Source: Margaritispora aquatica (taxonomy: Eukaryota > Ascomycota > Leotiomycetes > Helotiales > Discinellaceae). Taken from it: DNA of 64,000 nt. Under the pieces are notes generated by a model. The model worked only from the letters and a program-made list of their open reading frames with translations. It was not told where the DNA came from and made no database searches. This document shows positions 34,441 to 46,316 of the stretch, in pieces; position 1 is the first letter of the stretch; every line of letters begins with the position of its first letter. The stretch lies in assembly GCA_007644065.1 (NCBI GenBank), contig VJWN01000020.1:301874-365873 (forward strand). Reading direction: 5' to 3'. A program made the translations under genes and the position numbers.

Positions 34441-36695
34441 TCAAAGCTTCGCCCTCCTCTCCGTAGCCCTATGGGCCTCACTCCCCTTCTCCACAAAGTA
34501 CTCCTTGACCTTGGCCCTCGCCACCTCGACCACACTCTTATCCTCGACCGTGGCAGGAACACTAACCTCCTTGTCCGCCTCGCCGTGGACCGCGTTCTCC
34601 AATAACTCCCTCAATACCCTCCTCAGCGTCTTGCCGGAGCGCGTCTTGGGGATCATGCCTTTGCCCTGAATCATGCCGCCGAGGGCGGCGATGGCGCCAA
34701 TCTGGCTGCGGATCAGGGACTGGATCTCCTTGTAGATATTTGGGTCTGGGATTGCGGAGTCGGGGTGGTGAGGTGTTGAGAGCGTGACGAATGCGAATGG
34801 TAAGTGCCCCTTGAGGGAGTCGGGGATGCCGACGACGCAGCATTCGGCGATGAGGGGGTGGGAGGAGATGGCTTGCTCGATGGAGCCGGTGCTGAAGCGG
34901 TGGGCGGCTACGTTAATTACTGGGGAGAAGGGATGTTAGTGCGTTTATTGAGGAGTACAGGATAGGATACTCCTCCCTGAGACTGGAGTAGTGGATAGAT
35001 TTGAACTTACTGTCATCTGATCGGGACATGACGTGAATATACCCCTCATTATCAATCATGCCCGCATCACCTGTATCAATCCACTTTCCATCAAAGCGCT
35101 TCAAATACCCTTTATAAAACCTCTCCTCATCCTCCCAGAGAGTCCTGAAACCCGTAGGCGCAAGGGGCATCCCAAGAACAATATTACCCATCGTACCTCT
35201 CTTCACCTCCTTACCTGAATCATCAACAACACGCACATCAAAGCCTGGCATGGCTTTTCCTGCACTTCCAGGCTTAATGCCGAGAGTGGCTACGTCCCTG
35301 ATCTCGGTCTTGCGGTCCTTACCAGCGTGAGGTACAAGTGCGATTCCTGAGATTGGAGAGCCGGATTCTGATGACCACCAATTGTCAATAACATTGGCTT
35401 GTGGAGGGCCGTAATGTTTAAGAAGCTCCTGGTACATGGTAACGATGCTCGGTTCTGATCGTTCGCCTGCTAAGAAAAGTGCTTGTAAACTCTTAAATCC
35501 TCCTCTCTCGCCTACATCTTTGAAGAATTTATTCTCGGGATCCTCTCTCCTGATAGCTCTTAGTGCTGTTGGTGCTGTGAATAAAGTATTCACCTTGTAC
35601 TCCTCGATGATACGCCAAAATGTTCCTGCATTTGGTGTACCGATGGGTTTGCCTTCAAAAAGAACAGTGGCAGCCCCTGTAAGCAAAGGTGCATATAAAA
35701 TATATGAGTGACCAACAACCCATCCGATATCTGATGCGCAAAACATGACATCTCCAGGTCCGTGGATTCCAAAAAGATAACTGATTGACATGTGCAATCC
35801 AACCGCGTGACCACCTGCCTCTCTCAAAACTCCTTTTGGTAGTCCTGTCGTTCCCGAAGTATAAATAATATAGATTCCGTCAGTTGATTTGACTGGCACA
35901 CAATCCGCTTTGAGACCTCTATTCAGAGCACTCTTGGCCAAACGCTGCCAATTCCTTTCTCCACCCAACTTGTCCAGCGTATCCCATCGAAGCTCTTCTC
36001 TTTGCCAAATGATTGTCTTTTCGGGTTTGTGAGACGAAAGCTTGATAGCTTCTTGAATGAAAGGCTTATAAGACATTGGCGGTTTAGCTCCATCAATTCC
36101 ACAAGATGCGGTGAGAACAGCAACTGGTTTGGAAGCCTCGATTCGCTGAGCTAGTGATACTGGCGCAAAGCCTCCAAATACTACAGCATGGATCGCACCT
36201 ATCCGTGAAATGGCTAGAATACCGATCAATGCAGCTGGTATCATAGGCACTGATAGAATGAGCAATCGATAACACAGCAACAGGAAAATAGAGCCTTTAA
36301 GCACTTGCTCATGACTTACTGTAAATCAACACCACATCGCCCTTCTTCACGCCCTCCTCTCGCAGAACCGCAGCGAACACTTCCACTTCCTTCAACAATT
36401 GCTTGTATGTGTACTTCGTTTTCGTCTTTGTCACCGGACTGTCCCAAATTATCGCAACATTATCTCCATTCCCAGCTTCGACATGTCTATCCACACAATT
36501 ATAGCACGTTGAAATCTCTCCATCTGGAAACCATTCCCAATGATCGTGTTTCGTCCCTGACTTCAAGGACTTTGGCTCTCTCTTGAGAATGGATGTGGGC
36601 TTTTTGTGCCAGTGCAAATGCGACGCTTGTTCTGCCCAAAACGATTCGGGGTTGGTAAGGGAGTGATGCTGAGCTTCGTCTTGCGGATGTGACAT
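34441..36695 (-). CDS. propionyl-CoA/acyl-CoA synthetase (ACSS3/PrpE type) with C-terminal AKL
   Basis: Three exons (36695-36320, 36249-35011, 34919-34441) give 697 residues. The enzyme activates a short-chain carboxylate with ATP and CoA via an acyl-AMP intermediate; the layout is that of propionate-CoA ligases rather than the main acetyl-CoA synthetase. The N-terminus carries the ACS N-domain (ESFWAEQASHLHWHK ... YNCVDRHV). The AMP-binding signature YTSGTTGLPKG lies at residues 255-265 and is followed by REAGGHAVG, typical for this branch; DIGWVVGHSYI and WWSSESGSPI follow. The C-terminal domain has AHRFSTGSIEQA and the TRSGKTLRR motif with the catalytic Lys near residue 635. Both splices rebuild conserved blocks (IYMPMIPAA; SRSDDIINVAAHRFS). 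The last residues are RRAKL, a PTS1-type peroxisomal signal. Likely role: propionate detoxification feeding the methylcitrate cycle, or peroxisomal acyl activation. Confidence 0.93.
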
Positions 36696-39042
36696 GTTGA
36701 GTGGCTATCTGATAGATATTAGACTTGCGTATTGATTTGTGTGCGCAGCTTGCCTGGAATGCAGATCTGGAGTCGCTCTTGAAATTGTTGACTGTCCCGG
36801 GTTAATATCCCCTGCGAAGCCTTACCAGTGAGAAAGGGTATCTGACAACTGCAATATAGAGAGAAATTGCGAAAAGCGATTGAGAAGTGGAATTAGAGAA
36901 AAATTCAACTCTTAACTTGAAGATATATAATTGCAATGACTGAAAGGAAGCTTTCCTTTACCAAGGATAGTTTGTCGGACTTGAGGAGCTTCTTCGATAT
37001 AACCTGGGGATCCACCTCCACAATTTCTCCGCTCGAGCTCGGATGAACCTTAAGTTCGGGCCAGGCCACCAGGCAAGTATTCTTGGAAGAGTCACATGAT
37101 AGGACGTTCCATTGGTGACAAGAGCCGCATAAAAAGGACATGATTGCTGACAGTATCTGAAAAAAAAAACTTGTGGATGAAGTTGAGAGGATCGAAAAAC
37201 TCAATTTGAGATGAGAATAAGTTTGACCACGTGATAAAAAGAATCATGTGACGATATTTCTAGGTTGCCTGATCTGACAGCGATCATTTCCAACTCAGGA
37301 TGGTATTTTGACCTAAAACATACTCAGCTTGCTGGAAGATTTGCTTGTGAAAGAAGCAGCTAAGGTAGGTACAAACTAGGATGTTGGGTCAAACATCGAT
37401 GTCCTCCATTGAAGGTCATTGAAAGCCCTAGAATCGCTTGAACAACAATCTCCCCATTCAATCTAAGTCTCCAATTGAGGAAACAGATTCCAAGGAGGCA
37501 GAACAAAATAGCCCCGAATTCCTTTCTCACCTGCAATCTTCCCGAGTATCAAAGACAACACGTATCAGCTTGATCATCTATCTAGCAGCTGATATAATCA
37601 TGAAGGAGGGGTAGCTGAGGTGGCTTGACATCCATCCGTATAGGGTGGGATAGCTTAACATCTGATCTTCATCCACAGTTTGCCTCCTCCTATAGGTACA
37701 ATCGAGGAAGATCCCAGAACCCATCAAATAGCGATAATAATAACAATGAACCTGAAGTCATAGGGAGAATCATAATACAATGAGTTGCTGAGCAACTACC
37801 ATGCTGTGGGGGATCATCCCAGAATCCCTCCATTAGCTGGGTTGTGATATTCATAAGACAAGATCGCCACCTTCCCCTCTTCATTGTCTGAAATTAACTA
37901 TCCACGAGATTGGAGTTCCTTCTGGAAAAATGCTAAGTATTGAAAGTACGGAAGGTGAAAATGGAAGGAAGAAAGGAATGAGGTTTCGCATAAAGGTCCG
38001 CGATACCTTACTGTACGGGCGTAAACAAAGGTGGAAGAATGAAACTAATGGGTTTGGTATGGCTTTGTATAGTAATACGATCTTTTGATTTCTTGAAACC
38101 CTCCGGACTTTGTCTTATGCTTGTATGATGATAAAACGCAAGGTAAGGGTTGCTCTTCAGCATTTTGACTTGTCTCGAGCCCCCCTCATAGGATGAACAG
38201 GATCGACGAAATCCGAACCCCTCCGTTGCTCTCCCCTCATCCTCTCATCCAATCCACTGCAGAACGGTATGTCAACAAACAATAAACAACAAACAAACAT
38301 TAGAAGAACAAAAAAACACCAGCTGAAGATGAGATCTTGATATGAAGGGTTAAGGATTCTGGATCTTCACGATGGCTGTTCTGCTGGGAGGGCGTTCATG
38401 CGATAGAAAATAAAGCAAATTAAACAAGCAACAAAGAACGAAAATCTGACCGAACCGAACCGTCTGGGGAAATGGAAGGAGATGTCTCATCAGACCACCA
38501 CGAGTGTCTCTGAATTGCAAATTCAAAACTGACACCAAGAGTGAGAATGATGTCCATGCGCTCATTTGAATCCTTCCGTTCTTGAGGAATTGAGAATTGA
38601 AATTGATACTTGATCAAATCCCTTGGATTTTTCTCGATTGGGAAATAAGGTATGGATGGATTGAGATGAGAGTAGGAGTCCAGGAGATGGAAATTTCCGT
38701 CAGTTCAGGTCATCAAGGTCAGGTAATTGATGCTGAGGAACGTGATGACGGGAGAAACTCCGCAAACCTCGTGTCCATTCCGGGTTTCATTGAATTGACG
38801 AACGACAGAATGTGAAGTGATGATATTGAACACGCAATCAATCGAGTACCACATCACCTCACTTGACCCTCGTGGTTCTATTTTGTGTGATCGTCGTCTT
38901 CGCACCACCAAAAAGCAAGAGAAGAAAGTTCCGTGTTCTATCAGATAAGTTTCCGTTCCCACTTGGGGGTCCGGTCACTTTACCTAGGTACTATACCTAG
39001 TTATCGATAGGAATAATAGATAGATAGGTTGTTGATGTGCAT

Positions 39043-39062
39043 CATACATACATACATACATA
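39043..39062. repeat. (CATA)5 microsatellite
   Basis: Five perfect CATA units lie in the non-coding region upstream of wee1, with GATA-type tetranucleotides just before (39018-39026). Confidence 0.85.
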
Positions 39063-40555
39063 CAGTGTGCAGTATCGAAATTACTGTATCGATATCGGGT
39101 CTGGAGTGCAGGCACATCCTCAAGCACGACACCAAAAGCACGACGATTGTGCGCGACATCCATCTATCTCATTGACCAGGACATCGCCGTCGACGAGGAT
39201 TTCCCTCAGTCGTTCATGTCTCGCGCGCGACGGGAAAGAATAAGAAAAGAGATCTGACCTCGGCCGGAAGGGTCGGAGAGTATTTGCAGCAGCAACACCG
39301 GACTGGGGCAGACCTCGTCTTCGTTTCCCTTGACGAGATTGGAGATTGGATGATCACGATATCCATTTTTGCAAAGGAGATTTGAAAATCATGCGAAAAG
39401 AGATGTTTTTGGTGTGAGGGGACTATGGATATCAGGATAAAAGCCCCTTTTATGAATGAATCTCTTGTATCGTTTATCCCAAAGTCCCAAAATACACGGG
39501 AGTGGATGCTGGTCCCTGGTCGCTGGGGGCCAGTGTTCATCTTAATCAATCTCAATTGAAGATGCCTGAAGCCTGAAGGAAGGTTCGGCACATCTTGTCT
39601 GATGCCTGATGAGTGTTCCCATGCCCATGGTGGACGACCAGCCATCAGGGCACCAGAACAGTCGGCTGGGAACTGCGAGCCAGGGGGGAGAGCCCGGAGA
39701 AGAAACACGAAAAGGGTACTCCGTAATGCATTGTTTATTTACCACAATTGTCAATGTCAATATCAGTGTCAGTGTCCAGTGCCCAGTGCCAATGTCAACA
39801 CGAGCAATGTAAATAGAGGGAGGGCATTGAATCGCCAATATTGAATTGGTGGGATTAATTCAGAAGAGCATAGCATAGGTAAATGAGGTTGATGAGGTAA
39901 ATGAAGGTGGATCAAAGAAAATCATAGGAGAGTCTTCATATTCGTATGAAGTTGAGTTGAGTTGCGTTGCGTTGCGTCGCCTTACTTTTACTTTACCCCT
40001 CAATTGGTGACGGAGTCCAAGTCCTTTATCGTGGAAGTTCCAGCTGACTGACCAGTTGTGTTGTGAGTTGTGAGTGTTGTGTTGGAAAAGACGTGGCAGC
40101 GCATCCAGTTAGTGGATGGACGTTCGGGATTTTCTTTATTTTTGATTTTTTTTTGGTTGGTGTCTCCCAGCTCCTCCTCCCAACTCCCTTCCAGCTCCCA
40201 GTGACCTCCTGGCTGGGTGTGTCAGCCAACTGGAAGCAAGAGTGTAGATCTCCTTGGACCCTGGACACTCTTTTTGAATGCTCGAATCCCTGAATGCAAA
40301 ACGGTGTTCACTATCCAGCCAGTTCGCTTCGCTTCAAACTCGGATGGACCCGCGAACATGGGGCGAACGACACAACACAACAACAAGGTTTCGACGCGTT
40401 TGATTGGGTGGGCATTGTTTGGATATAAACAAATAGCACCAAATAACAAATAGCAAAATAGGAAATGTCCCAAAAGGGTACAAAGCCTCCAACGCCTCAT
40501 CCAGCGCCAGCAGTTGAATAAGTTGAGCAGTTGCGAAGTTGCGCAGCCAAACATT

Positions 40556-40580
40556 GGATTGGATTGGATTGGATTAGATT
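40556..40580. repeat. (GGATT)4 plus AGATT pentanucleotide repeat
   Basis: Four perfect GGATT units and one variant lie in the long non-coding region upstream of wee1. Confidence 0.85.
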
Positions 40581-41546
40581 TCATTTATTCCATCCTTTTT
40601 ATTTTTTATTATTATTCATTTAATTGATTATCAACCAAAACAGGCCATTTTGGCCCCCCTCAAAAAAGGACCTCCAATGTGTAAGTGATGTATGTATCCA
40701 GCCCGAACTATCAGAATGATCAGAACTGTCCGAACTGCCCAGAATGGGATTTTGCATGAACAAGTGACTTCCCTTAATAACCCATTTCTCATTTCCTATT
40801 CTTCCCCTTCCACTTCTCACTCCCTACCTAGCCTAGTCCTTCACTCCCTACCTAGCAACTCTCCCTCCCTCCCCTCCCTCCCTCCCTCCCTCCAATTTTA
40901 GATTCTTCTTTTTTGATTGAATTTCGTTCTATATTGATTCCATTGATACCATGATCCATTTCCCATTGATTTGGGTCGGACACTCGGGGGGATCGGAAAA
41001 TGGCTGAATGTGGATGAATATGATTATTATGATGAATGATCGCCACCACCAACCACCAACAAACGCGTTTGTCTCGGTTAAGCGCGTTTTGGGTGATAGT
41101 CCGAATGTCAACAAAGGAAAAAATAAAAAAGACCCCGTAAACAGACGAGAGGAGAGAGAGAGAAAGAGAGAGAAAGAACGCTAAGAAGAGACTAAGACAC
41201 GAACTAAGAGACAAAGAGGCTAAGACGTGTTTCCCCTACTGTACGCTGTAAGACACGCACAACTCTGATAATCATTAATCGTGGAGTTTGCGAGACACTG
41301 CCATTGCGAGACACTTTCCGGCCACCATTTCTCTGGACCGACTGTACGTACTAGACCATAAACCGTGATAAACTGCCCTGTGCACACCTCGCAAAGTCAC
41401 CCAAGTCACCAAACTCAGAAACTCTTTGAACTCTGCCTGCCACCTGAGCTGTGAAGTGTGGTTTTTCTGTCACATTTCCTGCCTCCCTCTCCCTCCTACT
41501 AGGTACATGAACACCTGAACCGGAACTGAATCTGAACTGAATCCCG

Positions 41547-41586
41547 CTGTTCTGCTGTTCTGCTGTTCTGCTGTTCTGCGATTCTG
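41547..41586. repeat. (CTGTTCTG)4 octanucleotide repeat with a fifth decayed unit
   Basis: Four perfect 8-base units at 41547-41578 are followed by CGATTCTG. The array is about 1.1 kb upstream of the wee1 start codon, possibly within its promoter or leader. Confidence 0.85.
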
Positions 41587-42298
41587 CAGTCCTACGCCAT
41601 CCCATCCATCACCCATCCCACACAATCCCACACGCTCACCGCAAATCTCTTCAGCACTTCCCCCCCTCAACACTGCAGCAGTTCCTTACCGTCACCGTCA
41701 CCGTCACAGTCAGCACCCAGCACCCAGCGCACCCCCCTTCCCTCTGCCTGCCTCCCTCCCCCCCCCGACCCTCAACCCTCGACCAAAGTCCACAATCCAC
41801 ACAATCCACAACCCACAATCGACTCCCGACTCAGATCCTCGAACCCCGAATGGGATCTTGGGTCTCTTGGTCTCTTGGTCTCCTGGTCTCCTTAGGTATC
41901 TATCTACCTTACCTTACCTATCTATCGCCTCAATCCACCTCAAACCTTCCCGACTTGACCTTTGAAACTTCCAACCTTCGAATCTTCAACCGTCCATCCC
42001 TCCTATAATCGACAACAATATCTCGATTTATTCAACACTAATAAACAACAACACGAACACGAACAAGAAAAGAAAAGAAAAAGAACTGTATTGTCATCAT
42101 CATTATCGCATCTACCACCATTCCAATATCTGCTGCCCCATCGCGACAACTTCAAAACATTTCGCACTGGGGGATTGGTGTGCGGTCAAAGCCTCCTCAT
42201 TCCAACTATTCTGGTCTGCAGCTGCAGCTCAGCTCGATCCCAAGTTACCTTACCTTACCTGGCTCTGGTTCTGCGTTGGCGGTCCAAAGTGCATCTTG

Positions 42299-42324
42299 AT
42301 GCTGTCATGACTACCTCGACGTGA
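42299..42324 (+). promoter_or_regulatory. two overlapping minimal uORFs in the probable wee1 leader
   Basis: ATG-CTG-TCA-TGA occupies 42299-42310, and ATG-ACT-ACC-TCG-ACG-TGA occupies 42307-42324, sharing the ATGA overlap. If transcription starts upstream, ribosomes would meet these before the wee1 start. A third minimal uORF, ATG-CCG-CTT-CGA-CAA-TAA, lies at 42609-42626. The transcript start is not known from sequence. Confidence 0.35.
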
Positions 42325-42705
42325 TTTGCAACATTCCTGCTCCAAATCGAGTCGAGACGAATATCCGAAAAATCTGAGTCCTTCGCACAATCTCGAAACA
42401 CGCTGCAACACATTCCAACATTCCAGTCCTATTGTGAATCCTATTCGAGTCGATCTTGTTTATTGGTTTACCCACCCTCAACTTCGGAGGCCATCTACCG
42501 GCCCTCAAGTCGTTTCATCAAGCTCTAATATTCTGCCACCTGCGAATCGCTCACCACCTCAAACATAAAATTGAATAAGAACTTGGACCCTCCCATTGTG
42601 CTGTCTCTATGCCGCTTCGACAATAATTCACGACCTCGACTGGAGAGCCTTCCACTTTCCTTCTCTGTTTGCTTCGGCGGAGCAAAGAGCGTTCCATTCC
42701 ATACC

Positions 42706-45700
42706 ATGTCCTACTCGAATAGTGGCGGCGGCACGCTGACTTTGCCATCCCCTACACATGGTCACAATGTGAATGTTACATCCGCCGTGAGATCTCTACG
42801 ACGATCTTTATCGAGATCCCCCTCCAAGTTCCGCCTGGTACCGAAAAAGTCGCCAACCCAGTCTCCCAAGTCGCCGCTTTCACCGAGCCCAACATCACCA
42901 CCAAAACGCGCATCAAACCAGTCAATATTTGCAGGTTTCTCTAACAATCCCCCTCACACACCCTCGCCCTTGGCGGTGCCATTTCCACCCAGCGCAAAAT
43001 TGGCGTTACGGTCTGGTTCGCGCCCCAAGGCCACGCCCACGCGCTCTTCGTCACGAACTCGAACCTCTCCCCGCAGTCCACTGAAGAGAGCCTTGAGCCA
43101 CAATCCCGATACAGGAAACATGCCACCTACCTCCTTATCTGTCCCAGTTGGAGGACAGGAGAATAGCAGGGATCTCAGTCCAGTCGAGCGCAAGAGCTTC
43201 GAGAGGACGCCAAAGATACCTCTCAACCTGGATACCGCAGGCCCTGTCAACTATGCGCTTTCGAGACTTGGAGGAGACGGTGCCAACGATACCCATTTGG
43301 TCGCAACCACGTCAAGTCCGCTGAAGCGCAGTGATGCTATCATGAATCTCGATCAAGCTAGTTTGGGAAGCCCAGTCGCGAAACGGAGGAGTCTCCACGG
43401 ATCGTCCTTCGGACAGGACTTTAATGTGTTTGATCACGGTCCATCATCCTCACAGTCATTTGACATTCTCGAAGATCAGAACCCTGACCCTGTGTATGAG
43501 CTATCTACGGCCTCGATCACGTCTGATAACAATTCATCCTTTCTACCCCGCAGATCGTCCTCGTTACGCAAGTCGACTCTGCAGCAACGCCATGGAGAGA
43601 AGACTTCATGGGGCCGGAGGCATGCTGCACAAATGGCGGCTGCTGCCGCAGCAGCAAAGCAGGCTGCAGAAGCAATCCCCGAAGTATCTACGCCAAGCAA
43701 GGAGAGGATGAATCGTCCACGACTTTCCCTGGACCAATTCACTGCACCATTGCCACGAGACAGTCCCTTCACCTCACAAGGAAGCTTGCCAAACGCTTCC
43801 ATGCATATGCTTAACCAAGCTCCTCACCAACCTCATCCCCTGTCAAGGACTATGACAACATCTTCATCAAGTTCAAGTCTTTTGGATGAATCTCCCACAC
43901 GTGTACCCGTCAACTTTGGAACAGAGGCGAGGCCAAAGCTGGATTTCTCTAAATCACTTCCAGCCGGAGCTTTACGACCATTCCAGTTTGATCTTAAATC
44001 CAACGATGGTGATTTCTCGACACCAAAGAACTACAAGTCGGTGAAACCTCACGCAGGCGCGTTTGCATCGACCGGACTTATTTCCAAGGTCAACAGAAAC
44101 CCAGAACAGCCACTGATCACCCGAGGCGTCAGCAAGCCTAACATTCCTGATACTCCATGCAAGAAGTTTTCCAGTGGTGCGTTTGCTACATACCCTGCCA
44201 ACATGCCAGGAAGCGCTCTCCGACCATCTAGAAACCACCGACCATCCTTTGGCACCCCATCTGCACCTTTCAGTTTTCACGGAAACCAACCGGTTTTGGG
44301 GACGTTTGGCAAACCAACAAACGTATTCGGCAGCTCGTTTGGCGGCAGAAACTTGGCTCGACGAGGAAGCTTTATCAGCGTGGATGGATATGAGAGTGGA
44401 GGATCCCCGGATTCTAAAGATGCTGGCCCAGCCAGTTTTGAATATCCTCCCCCAACACCAACAAAGCAAGTTTTCGCTCACCAACAAGAGAGCCCAAGCA
44501 GCCATAGAAGTCTTCACCCCTTTGGACTCTCCAGTAGGCTTCCTAGGACAAGCAGTAAGTTGAGCCTGTCCACAAGCCCTACCAACCAAGAAGTTGATGA
44601 CGAGAGCGATGACTCTATGGACATGAACGATTCGCCCACCATAGGCCATGGTCGTGTTCTTAGATCATCAAAGACTCTACCATCTCTCACCCGATCGCTG
44701 AATCATCGAGATTTAAGCTCTATAGCATCCTCTCCACTCCTCGCGAACCCTCATTCTCCTACCTTTACAAGCCCCCTGCCAAAGAACATTGCTAAGACTA
44801 GTTGCCTGGGTTCAGCCAGTCCTTCCGGCTTAGAACGTATAGATTTCATGGAGAGTTTTACTCCTCGCACACCTCAAGACAATGTGGTGCCGCCCGATCC
44901 AAGTGGCCTCTCAATCTCAAACCCTCGAGATGGTGGCTTAAAAGCAGGTGGTCTCAGCATGTCCATGCCACCACCAGCTACCCCAACTACAGGGCGTGAA
45001 TACTTCCCAGCTCCTACGATAGACAGACGACAAAGCACTACTCCAGTCAGCACGTTTGCACCGCCAGATGTCGATTCAACTTTGACATCTAGATTCGAGA
45101 AGGTCGAGATCATCGGAAGTGGAGAATTCTCCACTGTGTACAAAGTTACCAAGACTACACGCACCCACAGAAGCCCTTTCTTTGGTGCTTCGACTTCCCA
45201 GGGACGATCTCCGACGACTCCAGGTACCCAACAGATCTATGCTGTCAAGAAGGCAAAGAACCCATTCCGAGGCCCAACTGATCGCATTCGAAGACTGCAA
45301 GAGGTCGACGTGCTCAAGGCCCTTGGCCAATCGGATCATGTGGTGCATTTGATGGATAGCTGGGAGGATAATTCTCATCTTTACATTCAAACAGAGTATT
45401 GTGAAGAAGGTAGCTTAGATATGTTTTTGTCTCAAGTTGGCCGAAAGGGACGTTTGGATGATTTCCGGATCTGGAAGATTATGTTGGAACTCGGCATGGT
45501 AAGTTCAGGGCTAAGAACAAATAAAACAGTTGCTAACTTGCGTAGGGTTTACGTCACATTCACGATTCTGGATACATCCATCTGGACCTCAAGCCTGCAA
45601 ATGTGTTCATCACTTTCGAAGGATCCCTCAAGATTGGAGACTTTGGTATGGCATCTGCTTGGCCTGCAAACTCTGGCATCGAAGGTGAAGGCGACAGAGA

Positions 45701-46316
45701 ATATATTGGTCCTGAGATCCTTTTGGGAAAGTACGACAAGCCAGCTGATGTTTTTGCCTTGGGACTCATCATGTTTGAGATTGCGGGTAATGTGCAACTT
45801 CCAGACAACGGTCCTACGTGGCAGCGACTCAGATCCGGAGACATTAGCGATGTTCCTAGCTTGACATGGAGCAGTGAGAGTGCCCTTCAACGAGATGCAA
45901 CAGGAATTCCCGTGGACGATAACGACACGAATATGGATTTTTCTGGTAGTGACGATGAAATGGAGCCTGGATTTGGATCACCAACCTTGTCAACTCGCAA
46001 GCGGAATGTTATTGGCAGCTCAAGTCGATCTTTATCTCACGATGCCGGAAACCTGTTTGGATCATCACGCAGAGGTGAACTACACCGAGCACCAGCTTTC
46101 ATGACAGATATGCATCATGAATGTGCTCTTGAGAGGCTTGTTCGATGGATGATCTCTCCAGAACCCCAAGATCGTCCTCAGATCCACCAGATCCTTGCAT
46201 CCGAGAGTGTTCGCTGGGTCGCTTCTCGACGTCGAGCTGCAGCTACTGTCTACGAGGGCAATTGGGGTCCTGCAGATGAGTTGTTGGGTATTGACGCAGA
46301 GATGCTCGACGTATAA
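42706..46316 (+). CDS. wee1: Wee1/Swe1 mitotic inhibitor protein kinase
   Basis: Two exons (42706-45498 and 45546-46316; 47-bp intron GTAAGT...GTAG) give 1187 residues. Wee1 phosphorylates the inhibitory Tyr of Cdk1 and delays mitosis; it acts in the nucleus and at the cell cortex. The first 790 residues are Ser/Pro-rich and disordered, with many S/T-P sites typical of a Cdk1 and cell-size-regulated N-terminus. The kinase domain has the glycine loop GSGEFSTVYKV from about residue 805, the ATP-binding Lys at about 848 (YAVKKAKNP), the Wee1-type catalytic loop HLDLKPANV (943-951, Asp 945, in place of HRD), DFG at 963-965, and GDREYIGPEIL, the Wee1 form of the APE region. The intron splits GM|GLRHIH at the usual kinase position. 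A 60-residue acidic insertion sits before the last helices. The first in-frame ATG is 42706. Confidence 0.95.

Larger units (their letters stand above)
36696..42705. other. intergenic region, about 6 kb, between divergent genes, rich in simple repeats
   Basis: This region lies between the acyl-CoA synthetase (minus) and wee1 (plus) and must hold both promoters and the wee1 leader. It contains many microsatellites, especially from 39 to 42.1 kb, and long pyrimidine-rich stretches near 40.8 kb and 41.4-41.9 kb. A short minus-strand frame at 36905-37142 (MSFLCGSCHQW...) is the only one that looks faintly protein-like and is not called. Minimal uORFs precede wee1 at 42299-42324 and 42609-42626. 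Confidence 0.55.

Noticed and set aside
42571..42705. N-terminal extension of wee1 beginning at 42571
   Set aside because: The codon at 42571 is TTG, not ATG. The first in-frame ATG is 42706.
43972..44649. 225-codon minus-strand frame
   Set aside because: It lies antisense inside the Ser/Pro-rich part of wee1; no family resemblance.
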